64,000 nucleotides of DNA from NCBI RefSeq assembly GCF_000422445.1, contig NZ_AULU01000006.1:186001-250000 (forward strand), written 5' to 3'. This document shows, one piece after another, positions 25,658 to 33,146 of this stretch. The notes beneath the pieces are model-generated. The model had not been told where the DNA came from, did not search any database, and saw nothing but the letters and a program-made list of their open reading frames with translations. The translations under genes and the position numbers were made by a program. Each line of letters begins with the position of its first letter. The stretch's first letter is position 1. Source of the DNA: Paenibacillus assamensis DSM 18201. GTDB taxonomy: Bacteria > Bacillota > Bacilli > Paenibacillales > Paenibacillaceae.

Positions 25658-26668
25658 ATGCGGCTGCGCTTTCGATTCTATGCATGTGCTTTGATTGTCA
25701 TGTTAATACTGCCTATCTTTGCTGCCGCTTGCGGCAATGATAGCGGTAAGCCAAAGGTTCGAGTAGGCGAAGTAGCCCGCACGGTATTTTACGCTCCGCA
25801 GTATGTCGCATTAGCTAAAGGTTTTTTTGCTGAACAAGGAATTGAAGTGGAGCTGCAGACGACGGCCGGCGGAGATAAGACGATGACGGCATTACTGTCT
25901 GGGGGCATTGATATTGCTTTGGTAGGTTCTGAAACTTCTATATATGTATTTCAGCAGGGAGCGGACAATCCAGTCATTAACTTTGCACAGCTGACGCAAA
26001 CGGATGGCACTTTTTTAATGGCGAGAGAGCATGACGGGACGTTTGATTGGAATGAGTTAAAAGGAAGCGTATTCCTGGGCCAACGTAAAGGTGGCATGCC
26101 GCAAATGGCTGGGGAGTTTACTTTACGCAAGCATGGCATCGATCCTCAGAAGGATCTGAATTTGATCCAAAATGTTGATTTTGCAAATATTGCTTCCGCT
26201 TATGCATCGGGAACTGGTCAATATGTCCAGTTGTTTGAACCTCAAGCTTCTATATTTGAACGAGAAGGGCGCGGTACGGTGGTCGCCTCCTTTGGGGTAG
26301 AGAGCGGAAGATTGCCATATACGGCCTATATGGCTAAAGGCAGTTATTTAGATGAAAAAGCTGATGTGGTGCAAAGGTTCACAAACGCCTTGCAACTCGC
26401 GCAACGTTGGGTAGCTGATAATTCTGCTGAAGATATTGCAGATGCGATACTCCCTTATTTTAAAGATGCGGATCGCTCAATCGTTATCGATGCAGTTAAG
26501 CGATATAAAGAGCAAGGATCTTATGCGTCTGATGGTGTGCTCGAGCAAGAGGAATGGAGTAACTTGCAAGATGTGCTGCAGACTGCGGGTGAATTGAAGC
26601 AGAATGTTCCACTTGAACGTCTAGTTAACAATCGCTTCGCAGAGCAAGCGAAGCAAACGGTGAAATGA
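25658..26668 (+). CDS. ABC transporter substrate-binding lipoprotein, SsuA/NMT1 type
   Basis: 336 aa from ATG 25658 (AAGGAGGT 7 bases before). A basic N-terminus and hydrophobic stretch end in FAAAC, a lipoprotein site. The mature protein starts with KVRVGEVARTVFYAPQYVALAKGFFAEQGIEVEL, the pattern of the nitrate/sulfonate/thiamine-precursor binders (NMT1/SsuA fold), and contains LLSGGIDIALVGSE. No TPP, SAM or other riboswitch is seen upstream. The substrate (sulfonate, pyrimidine precursor or other) is unresolved. First of a three-gene operon. Confidence 0.85.
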   Translation: MRLRFRFYACALIVMLILPIFAAACGNDSGKPKVRVGEVARTVFYAPQYVALAKGFFAEQGIEVELQTTAGGDKTMTALLSGGIDIALVGSETSIYVFQQGADNPVINFAQLTQTDGTFLMAREHDGTFDWNELKGSVFLGQRKGGMPQMAGEFTLRKHGIDPQKDLNLIQNVDFANIASAYASGTGQYVQLFEPQASIFEREGRGTVVASFGVESGRLPYTAYMAKGSYLDEKADVVQRFTNALQLAQRWVADNSAEDIADAILPYFKDADRSIVIDAVKRYKEQGSYASDGVLEQEEWSNLQDVLQTAGELKQNVPLERLVNNRFAEQAKQTVK

Positions 26669-26708
26669 GACCGTGTCATTTGAGTATGAGCCGAAAGGAG
26701 GCAGCTGC

Positions 26709-27494
26709 ATGCACACAATGGTAGAAATCCAAGACGTTTCGCATGTTTATGTGACAGGGCGAGGAGCTCAGCTTGCGCTAGAGGATGTATCCTTACAAAT
26801 ATATCCTGGTGAGTTTGTAAGCATCGTTGGCCCGAGTGGATGTGGGAAAACGAGTTTGTTGTCGTTAATTGCAGGGCTTGATTTTCCAACCAAAGGTAAC
26901 GTTTTTGTAGATGGGGAACGTGTAACAGGCAGCTCCTCCCGGATCGGCTACATGCTGCAGCAAGATTACTTGTTTCCATGGCGGACGATTTTGGACAATG
27001 CATGTATGGGTTTAGAATTAACGAATCAACTGAATGAGGCAAGTCGATCACGCGTTGTGCGGATGCTTGAAGGGATGGGATTAGAAGGAACAGAGCGACT
27101 GTTTCCGCACCAATTGTCAGGAGGAATGCGCCAGCGAGTCGCGCTTATAAGGACGATGGCCACCGAACCAGAGTTATTTTTGCTCGATGAGCCTTTCTCA
27201 GCGCTCGATTATCAGACGAAGCTGCAGCTCGAAGATCTTGTTGTAGATACATTAAAGGCGCATGAGAAGACGGCCATTCTTGTGACGCATGATTTATCGG
27301 AGGCGTTGGCTGTCAGCGATCGTGTATTTGTAATGAATCGCAATCCAGGCAGCATTCGACGCGTATTTGATGTTCCAGAACCGATTCGTTCTGCAACCCC
27401 ATTTTTTGCCCGTGAGCAGGCAGGTTTCAATGATTGGTTCCACGAGTTGTGGAAAGAGCTTGAAGCCTCTGATAATCAGACGGGAGGGATATGA
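26709..27494 (+). CDS. ABC transporter ATP-binding protein, SsuB/TauB type
   Basis: 261 aa from ATG 26709, with GGAGG 7 bases upstream. Walker A GPSGCGKTS, Q-loop MLQQDYLFPW, signature LSGGMRQRVALIR, Walker B LFLLDEPFSALD and the H-loop THDLSEAL are all present. The sequence is of the nitrate/sulfonate/taurine subfamily. It follows the binding protein by 40 bases and precedes the permease by 1 base, forming one importer. Confidence 0.93.
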   Translation: MHTMVEIQDVSHVYVTGRGAQLALEDVSLQIYPGEFVSIVGPSGCGKTSLLSLIAGLDFPTKGNVFVDGERVTGSSSRIGYMLQQDYLFPWRTILDNACMGLELTNQLNEASRSRVVRMLEGMGLEGTERLFPHQLSGGMRQRVALIRTMATEPELFLLDEPFSALDYQTKLQLEDLVVDTLKAHEKTAILVTHDLSEALAVSDRVFVMNRNPGSIRRVFDVPEPIRSATPFFAREQAGFNDWFHELWKELEASDNQTGGI

Positions 27495-27495
27495 A

Positions 27496-28353
27496 ATGAG
27501 CAGGGAGCGAGCGGAAACTTCAGCCATTTACTATTCTCCGGAAGCGAAGGCGCTAATGGCGGATACGTTTGATAAATATAAAAAGTCAGAACGTTTACAC
27601 CGCACCCGTGTCACGGTCACGCAGTTTAGTTTGTTGGCGGTGATGCTTGTATGCTGGGAGCTGGCTGGACGCTTCAAATGGATTGACGTACTTCTTTTCA
27701 GCTATCCTTCCAAAGTAGGAGCGCAGCTGTGGAAAGACTTTGCGGACGGCAGTATATGGCCGCATTTATTGATGACAGTAGGAGAGACGCTGGTGGGGTT
27801 TGTGCTCGGTACTGTATTCGGTACCTTATTAGCGGTAGTGATTTGGTGGTCACGGTACTTAGCCAACGTGCTCGATCCATACATGGTTGTATTTAATAGT
27901 ATGCCTAAAGTCGCCTTAGGCCCTTTGTTCATCGTCGGCTTTGGTCCTGGCTTTACGGCCATTGTCGCTACAACGTTGTCGATCACAGTGCTTATTACGA
28001 CCCTTGTTGTATATAACGCATTTCGCGAGGTTGATTCGAACTATGTGAAAGTTGTGAAAGTATTTGGCGGCAGCAAAAGTGTTGTATTCCGTAAAGTTAT
28101 TTTTCCAGCAACGATTCCATCTATTGTATCTACGCTAAAGGTGAACGTAGGTCTTGCATGGGTTGGTGTCATCGTTGGCGAGTTTCTCGTGTCCAAAGTA
28201 GGGCTTGGTTATTTAATCATTTATGGATTCCAAGTGTTTAACTTTACGTTAGTCCTCTCTTCTCTCGTGTTGATCGCGATAGTCGCTACGATTATGTATG
28301 AAGCCGTTTCCTACTTGGAACGGAGGCTTATTGGCCATGCAAACAGCAAGTAA
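27496..28353 (+). CDS. ABC transporter permease, SsuC/TauC type
   Basis: 285 aa from ATG 27496, with GGAGG 8 bases before. About six membrane helices; the cytoplasmic EAA loop reads NYVKVVKVFGGSKSVVFRKVIFPATIPSIV, matching binding-protein-dependent permeases of the sulfonate group. The N-terminal 35 residues are hydrophilic (SAIYYSPEAKALMADTF), slightly longer than usual. Last gene of the importer operon. Confidence 0.92.
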   Translation: MSRERAETSAIYYSPEAKALMADTFDKYKKSERLHRTRVTVTQFSLLAVMLVCWELAGRFKWIDVLLFSYPSKVGAQLWKDFADGSIWPHLLMTVGETLVGFVLGTVFGTLLAVVIWWSRYLANVLDPYMVVFNSMPKVALGPLFIVGFGPGFTAIVATTLSITVLITTLVVYNAFREVDSNYVKVVKVFGGSKSVVFRKVIFPATIPSIVSTLKVNVGLAWVGVIVGEFLVSKVGLGYLIIYGFQVFNFTLVLSSLVLIAIVATIMYEAVSYLERRLIGHANSK

Positions 28354-28433
28354 CGTACGGCTTAGCAGCGGGAGTTTGCCAAAGCTGAAATACAACTGTG
28401 CTCATCATGCAATAAAAATTTTCCTCTTGTTCG

Positions 28434-28459
28434 GTTATAAGCGCTAAGGAACTGGGTAA
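28434..28459 (+). promoter_or_regulatory. possible general-stress-type promoter of the L25/Ctc gene
   Basis: GTTATA, a 14-base spacer, then GGGTAA, which resembles the sigma-B consensus GTTTAA-N12-14-GGGTAT known for ctc of B. subtilis. One mismatch in the -10 and two in the -35; many Paenibacillus lack sigma-B, so this is tentative. Confidence 0.3.
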
Positions 28460-28546
28460 ATATCTGTTATACCAATTTCACTCACGAAAGTAGACATTGA
28501 TTACGACATGCTCGACCGTGAGTAGCTACCGACGAGGAGGTTGTTA

Positions 28547-29173
28547 ATGATGAGCACAACAAGCACGTCTTTCCAACTAAAAGCGGAAAGCAGGAAAGTT
28601 GAGGGTGGTTCATCCTCAAAAAGATTGAGGAAACAAGGACGCTTGCCTGCTGTTGTATATGGGCAAGGAATAGACAGTATATCCCTTAGTGTGGATGCTA
28701 GAGAAATAATCAATTATGTTCGCTCGAAAGGTTTAACCGATGTTGTTCATTTAGTTGTAGATGGCAAAAAACCGATTCCGGTGATGATTAAAGATGTCCA
28801 GCGCCAAGATGAAAAATGGCAGCATCTGGATTTAATTAAGGTAGATAAGAACAAACCCATTAAAGTACGCGTACCCCTTGAATATATAGGGACTGCTCCA
28901 GGTACGAAAAGTGGAGGCATTCTGGATATCCAAGAAACAAGTGTAGAAGTGGAAGGGTTGCCGGATCACATTCCTACCTCTATTGAAATAGACGTATCTT
29001 CGCTTGACATTAGCGAGAAGTTACTTGTGAAGGATGTATCATGGCCTAAGAAGGTATCCTTGTTCACGCAAGAAGATATTATTCTAGCTTCTGTTGTATT
29101 ACCAAGTAAGTTGGAAGCGAATGATGAAGTTATCAGCCAAGATGTAGATCAAGAAACGGATACAACTTCTTAA
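28547..29173 (+). CDS. ctc: 50S ribosomal protein L25/general stress protein Ctc
   Basis: 208 aa from ATG 28547 (GAGGAGG 6 bases before). The N-terminal L25 domain (1-95; RKVEGGSSSKRLRKQGRLPAVVYG) binds 5S rRNA; the C-terminal TL5 beta domain (about 100-190) has LEYIGTAPGTKSGGILD and VEGLPDHIPTSIEIDVSSLDI. The acidic tail is short. This long form is the Ctc type found in many bacteria, where it is linked to stress. Monocistronic with a terminator. Confidence 0.94.
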   Translation: MMSTTSTSFQLKAESRKVEGGSSSKRLRKQGRLPAVVYGQGIDSISLSVDAREIINYVRSKGLTDVVHLVVDGKKPIPVMIKDVQRQDEKWQHLDLIKVDKNKPIKVRVPLEYIGTAPGTKSGGILDIQETSVEVEGLPDHIPTSIEIDVSSLDISEKLLVKDVSWPKKVSLFTQEDIILASVVLPSKLEANDEVISQDVDQETDTTS

Positions 29174-29232
29174 ATGATTGTTTACATGGATTTTTACATG
29201 ATGGAAATTAACAGGTAACATCGTTAGCAGAG

Positions 29233-29262
29233 GCGTTCCCAAATGGGGGCGCTTTTGTTTTG
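29233..29262 (+). terminator. terminator of the L25/Ctc gene
   Basis: Stem GCGTTCCC / GGGGGCGC (29233-29240 and 29245-29252, two G-U pairs) followed by TTTTGTTTTG. Confidence 0.8.
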
Positions 29263-29432
29263 TCCATTTTATAAGCCATATAGATTCGTGCTTATACTTA
29301 TCTAATATAAGTATAAAGGGAAGTGAGGCTGCACGGTGTTAGATGCGGACAGGCTGCATGCGATCGTGGTATGATGTTGAGGAGTAGTCACATACTAACC
29401 GTAAACGATCCAATCGATAGAGGGTGAACATC

Positions 29433-30422
29433 ATGTTATTTGGATTCGTAGGATTTCGTGTCATTAAGACTGCTATTGCAGCCATTCTCGCCATTATTGT
29501 AGCTGATCTGCTTGGATTAGATAATCATCTTGGTGCAGGGACATTGTCTATACTCGCTGTAGAAGTTACACGTAAAAAGAGTATCAGCTCAACCTCTGCC
29601 AGGTTTTTCGCTTCCATTGTCAGCCTTGCCGTTGCATCGTGCTTGTTTTTACTATTTGGCTTCCATTTGTGGGTGCTGGCGGCGTACATATTGTTAACGT
29701 TCCCATTGGTGGCACGTTTAAATTTCAAGCAAGGCATAGTAACGAGTGCCGTAGTGGTATTTCACCTTTATGCGGAAGGACAAGTAACGCTTCATATTCT
29801 TTGGAATGAAGTACTCCTGCTTAGCTGTGGTTTAGGTGCGGCCACCCTAGTGAATTTGGCTTATATGCCCAAGGAACACGAAAAGCTGTGGGATATTCGC
29901 AAAGAAATTGATGCCTGCTTCTCCGCTATCTTTTTGCAGCTCAGTCGTAACTTAAGGGATGCTTCTTATGTATGGGACGGCAAAGAAATGATCGATACTG
30001 CCGCCAATATTGAGAGCGGTATCGCAACGGCCTCTAAGGCGTTGGAGAACAGACTGCTGCCATCTGAAGAAGAGATGATTGAAGAGAAGTGGCTGTTATA
30101 TTTCTATATGCGCAAGACACAATTGGACTCTATTCAAAATTTAATGCAGCTGCTGTCGCAAATTTATCAAACGATGCCGTACAACCAACTCGTAGCTAAC
30201 TTATTTGAGCAATTGAGTGAAGATGTGAAACATCCACTGTACACGGGGACGACGGAACGATTGCTTAATGAACTGGAGCCGCAATTTCGTGAGCTTCCGC
30301 TGCCTACGACACGTGAGGAGTTGGAGGTTCGAGCGGCCATTCTTCAAGTATTCCGTGAATTGAGAGTGTATTTGAAGGTGGCAAAGAAAGATAAAAAAGA
30401 GCTGACCGTTGAAGGGCAATAG
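29433..30422 (+). CDS. aromatic acid exporter family membrane protein (ArAE/DUF939)
   Basis: 329 aa from ATG 29433, with AGAGGGTGA 5 bases before. Four hydrophobic helices in the first 150 residues (GFRVIKTAIAAILAIIVADLLGL, RFFASIVSLAVASCLFLLFGF and following) and a soluble C-terminal half with conserved LENRLLPSEEEMIEEKWLLYF. This matches the ArAE_1/YqjA-type proteins of Gram-positive bacteria, thought to export aromatic acids; the substrate is unverified. Stands alone. Confidence 0.85.
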   Translation: MLFGFVGFRVIKTAIAAILAIIVADLLGLDNHLGAGTLSILAVEVTRKKSISSTSARFFASIVSLAVASCLFLLFGFHLWVLAAYILLTFPLVARLNFKQGIVTSAVVVFHLYAEGQVTLHILWNEVLLLSCGLGAATLVNLAYMPKEHEKLWDIRKEIDACFSAIFLQLSRNLRDASYVWDGKEMIDTAANIESGIATASKALENRLLPSEEEMIEEKWLLYFYMRKTQLDSIQNLMQLLSQIYQTMPYNQLVANLFEQLSEDVKHPLYTGTTERLLNELEPQFRELPLPTTREELEVRAAILQVFRELRVYLKVAKKDKKELTVEGQ

Positions 30423-30453
30423 CATCTGGAACATGGTCTGTATAAGAAAGAGA

Positions 30454-30480
30454 AGTCGATCCTAGAGGGTCGGCTTTTTA
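30454..30480 (+). terminator. terminator of the aromatic acid exporter gene
   Basis: Stem AGTCGATCC / GGGTCGGCT (30454-30462 and 30467-30475, two G-U pairs), loop TAGA, then TTTTTA. Confidence 0.82.
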
Positions 30481-30689
30481 TCATTTTACATCATAGAGAA
30501 AGCTTTGAGTGAAGGAAAAAGCAGTGATACTTCACTGCATGTGACGAGCGGTAAAAATCATATTATGTATGAGGCAATCTTATGTAAAATAGTGTATCCA
30601 CCAATGTTGCGATGACGCAAAAAGACCTGAATATGATGGCTAGCGACGGTGATGGACAAGGAAAATAATTTTAGTATGCTTCATTTTAT

Positions 30690-30717
30690 CAACATTCGCC
30701 TATGTCCTGCATACACT
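30690..30717 (+). promoter_or_regulatory. sigma-E-type promoter of cotE
   Basis: The -10 element CATACACT (30710-30717) matches the sigma-E consensus CATACANT at every position; CAACATT (30690-30696) with a 13-base spacer is a fair -35 (consensus KMATATT). Expected start of transcription is about 30724, 28 bases before the cotE ATG. Early mother-cell expression of cotE is established in B. subtilis. Confidence 0.7.
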
Positions 30718-30751
30718 TTAAAAGAATGATTGTATGGAGGAGGTCCATAGG

Positions 30752-31318
30752 ATGGCAATTCGAGATAAGAACCACAGCCGTGAAATCATTACGAAAGCGA
30801 TTTGCGGCAAAGGTCGCAAGTTCTCCGTCGTCACACATACGGTCACTCCGCCTCACAATCCGACCAGCATATTGGGGGCATGGATTATAAACCATCAATA
30901 TGAGGCGGTGCGGGCGGGGGATGGGATTGAGGTAATTGGTACTTACGATATCAACATCTGGTATTCCTACAATAATAACTCACAAACCGATGTTGCTAAA
31001 GAAACGGTATCATATGCCGATCTTGTATCGTTAGCTTATGTGGATCCGCATCACCGTGCAGCTACGGTAGAAGTAGCCGCAGAAGCTACGCAAGAACCTA
31101 GTTGTGTGGAAGCGACAGTTTCTTCAAGTGGAACAAGTGTTATCATTCGTGTCGAGCGAGAATTTCTTGTAGAAATGGTCGCTGAAACGAAGGTATGGGT
31201 CGTTGTTAATCCAAACGGCGCATCCGATCTGGAAGATAAGTATTTAGATTTTAGCAGTGCGAATTCCAGCGATGATTATGAAGATTTAGAGCCATATTTA
31301 CCGGATGAAGAAACATAA
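30752..31318 (+). CDS. cotE: outer spore coat morphogenetic protein CotE
   Basis: 188 aa from ATG 30752 (GGAGG 8 bases before). Assembles the outer coat around the forespore. Conserved CotE segments: REIITKAICGKGRKFSVVTH near the N-terminus, SILGAWIINHQYEA, YDINIWYSYNNNSQT and REFLVEMVAETKVWVVVNP. The C-terminal 30 residues are very acidic (DLEDKYLDF, DDYEDLEPYLPDEE), as in Bacillus CotE. Its place before mutS matches the B. subtilis order. Transcription from a sigma-E-type promoter is supported by the sequence. Confidence 0.96.
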   Translation: MAIRDKNHSREIITKAICGKGRKFSVVTHTVTPPHNPTSILGAWIINHQYEAVRAGDGIEVIGTYDINIWYSYNNNSQTDVAKETVSYADLVSLAYVDPHHRAATVEVAAEATQEPSCVEATVSSSGTSVIIRVEREFLVEMVAETKVWVVVNPNGASDLEDKYLDFSSANSSDDYEDLEPYLPDEET

Positions 31319-31321
31319 GCT

Positions 31322-31350
31322 CGCCGCAGCCGTATGCGGCGGCTTCTTGT
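31322..31350 (+). terminator. first hairpin after cotE
   Basis: Stem CGCCGC / GCGGCG followed by GCTTCTTGTTT; a weak to moderate terminator. Confidence 0.5.
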
Positions 31351-31392
31351 TTCCTGTACAACATCACTATATGCATAGGCAGCATGTTCGAC

Positions 31393-31416
31393 GAGGGCGG
31401 GAGCCCTCTTTTTTTC
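31393..31416 (+). terminator. strong terminator after cotE
   Basis: Stem GAGGGC / GCCCTC (31393-31398 and 31403-31408), loop GGGA, followed by seven T. It separates cotE from the amidoligase gene. Confidence 0.9.
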
Positions 31417-31475
31417 TAAATATGTGATTCATTTGCTTCTTGTTTGCAGGTATGGAGTAAAAGGAGGTTCATTCG

Positions 31476-33014
31476 GTGGCGAAGACGACCACTTTTCGAA
31501 CAAATTGGCTGCCGTGGGAGCTTAATCGATCTTCTAGTATTAACATCAAACGGCTGCACAGCCTGGAAGATCGTGCGCATCAGATGGAAATCCATTGGCT
31601 TATTGGGACAACAGGGAACTATGTGGAAATCGCAAAACAATTGGATGCAGCACATCCACAGGGCAGAGCGCTCGTGCTGAATCGCTATGCGGGTCCATGG
31701 CAAAGCGGGACGATGGTGAGAAGGCTGCGGCAATTTGCCTTGCCAACTTCATATGATGCGGTCTGGAATGATTCGTATCGAACCAAGGATTCTCAATACA
31801 TCCGAACCGTAACCTTTTGGGTGTATCAGTGCGAAGTTATCGCGGCAGCTCACTGCCACAGTATGCCGCAGGTGATTGGTATGCATCGGCCTATTGCAAA
31901 ATGGTCTGATCCACCCTATCGCAGGCTGGCAAGGATGGCGGAGCGAGCTGCCTATGCACTTGGCTGGGACACCTGCTCTGTCACCATTCAAAGTACAAGT
32001 GATGCCACAGTGATACCTATACAGAATGACCCGAGCTCGAATTCGCGATGCTATGCATTGGATGAGCCGCAGGAGGGGGATTCCGTTGTACGAGCAGCTC
32101 CCGTTACTCGGAGGGATCCCGAGTGGGTGTGGAGGAAGTATGAGGAGCGAATCCAACTAGATGCGATATTATTAGGTGAAGAGCGGTGCAGTGAAGGCCA
32201 GCAACGATTAGACCTATCATTTGGATTAGATGCGGAGTTTATTTTGTACGATGCTGAAAACCGAAAAATTATACCAGCTTCCCGATTTTTTGATCTGGCT
32301 GGTGAAATTGGTTGTGATGCGGTGCGGATAAATGGAAAGGTTATATATCCATTATTAGAGCTTCGTCCGCAGCCAGCTGATTATGCTGTAACGTTAGTAT
32401 CTACGATACGCAAATTGATGCGAGCAGCTTCAATTTCATTACAGCAGTCAGATCGTGAGCATGGCTCTGTAATTTCTTGTTTGGCAGGATCGAAACCTTT
32501 AAATCGATTTCCTATCGGGGCTCATTTGCATGTAGCAGGGAAAATGTGTACTACTGAGCTTATACGTGCACTAGACACTTACTTGGCGTTGCCTTGCTCG
32601 CTTCTAGAGCAGAAACGAGAGCGAAATGAGCATAGGCGAAGAGCTGGTTATGGAACTCTAGGTGATGTGCGTCAGCACCCACATCATGGAGCTGGTGGCT
32701 TCGAATATCGAACATTATGGAACTTTCTTGTGGATCCGTCCTTAAGTGCGGAACTGCTGAGTGTATTTGAAATCATCGTACGTCATTACTGGAAGCTGCC
32801 AGGACGAGAGGCTGCACGTGCTCCAATTATTTCTGCTTATACTGAGGATGCGCGGCAAGTTTATAAAGATCTTGCCATTCATCGATTGACAGAGCTGAAG
32901 GTGTTCGCAGATGACAAGCAGCAGTTATTGTTGTCTCACTTGACTCAACGATTGTGCGAAGAGTGGAGCTGGAAAGAACATACGGATGTCAGGAATACTT
33001 GGATACATGCTTAA
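31476..33014 (+). CDS. phage phiEco32-like COOH-NH2 ligase-type protein (putative amidoligase)
   Basis: 512 aa from GTG 31476, with GGAGG about 8 bases before. The C-terminal half looks like a glutamine-synthetase-fold ligase: GLDAEF (250-255) and LELRPQP (294-300) supply acidic metal ligands, GAHLH (348-352) and GFEYRTL (408-414) the His and Glu/Arg of the active site. This is the pattern of the COOH-NH2 ligase type 2 family, which joins a carboxylate to an amine using ATP. The N-terminal 200 residues are a separate region (LVLNRYAGPWQSGTM, YWxP-like Trp-rich segments) that I cannot assign. It sits between cotE and mutS; a role in spore or peptide modification is possible but unproven. Confidence 0.78.
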   Translation: MAKTTTFRTNWLPWELNRSSSINIKRLHSLEDRAHQMEIHWLIGTTGNYVEIAKQLDAAHPQGRALVLNRYAGPWQSGTMVRRLRQFALPTSYDAVWNDSYRTKDSQYIRTVTFWVYQCEVIAAAHCHSMPQVIGMHRPIAKWSDPPYRRLARMAERAAYALGWDTCSVTIQSTSDATVIPIQNDPSSNSRCYALDEPQEGDSVVRAAPVTRRDPEWVWRKYEERIQLDAILLGEERCSEGQQRLDLSFGLDAEFILYDAENRKIIPASRFFDLAGEIGCDAVRINGKVIYPLLELRPQPADYAVTLVSTIRKLMRAASISLQQSDREHGSVISCLAGSKPLNRFPIGAHLHVAGKMCTTELIRALDTYLALPCSLLEQKRERNEHRRRAGYGTLGDVRQHPHHGAGGFEYRTLWNFLVDPSLSAELLSVFEIIVRHYWKLPGREAARAPIISAYTEDARQVYKDLAIHRLTELKVFADDKQQLLLSHLTQRLCEEWSWKEHTDVRNTWIHA

Positions 33015-33146
33015 TCATACAACGAAACGATGAAAAGTACGGGGTGAGCTCCTGTGCTTTTTTTGTTATACTAGATAAGTTAAAGAGATTATTCAATAAC
33101 TGTGATATAAGCAAAAGTAATTTAAGAATGGCAATGGGGGTTGACG

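Larger units (their letters stand above)
30423..30751. other. intergenic region before cotE
   Basis: 329 bases without a gene. Contains the terminator at 30454-30480, an AT-rich stretch with no coding signal, and the sigma-E-type promoter at 30690-30717. Confidence 0.7.
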
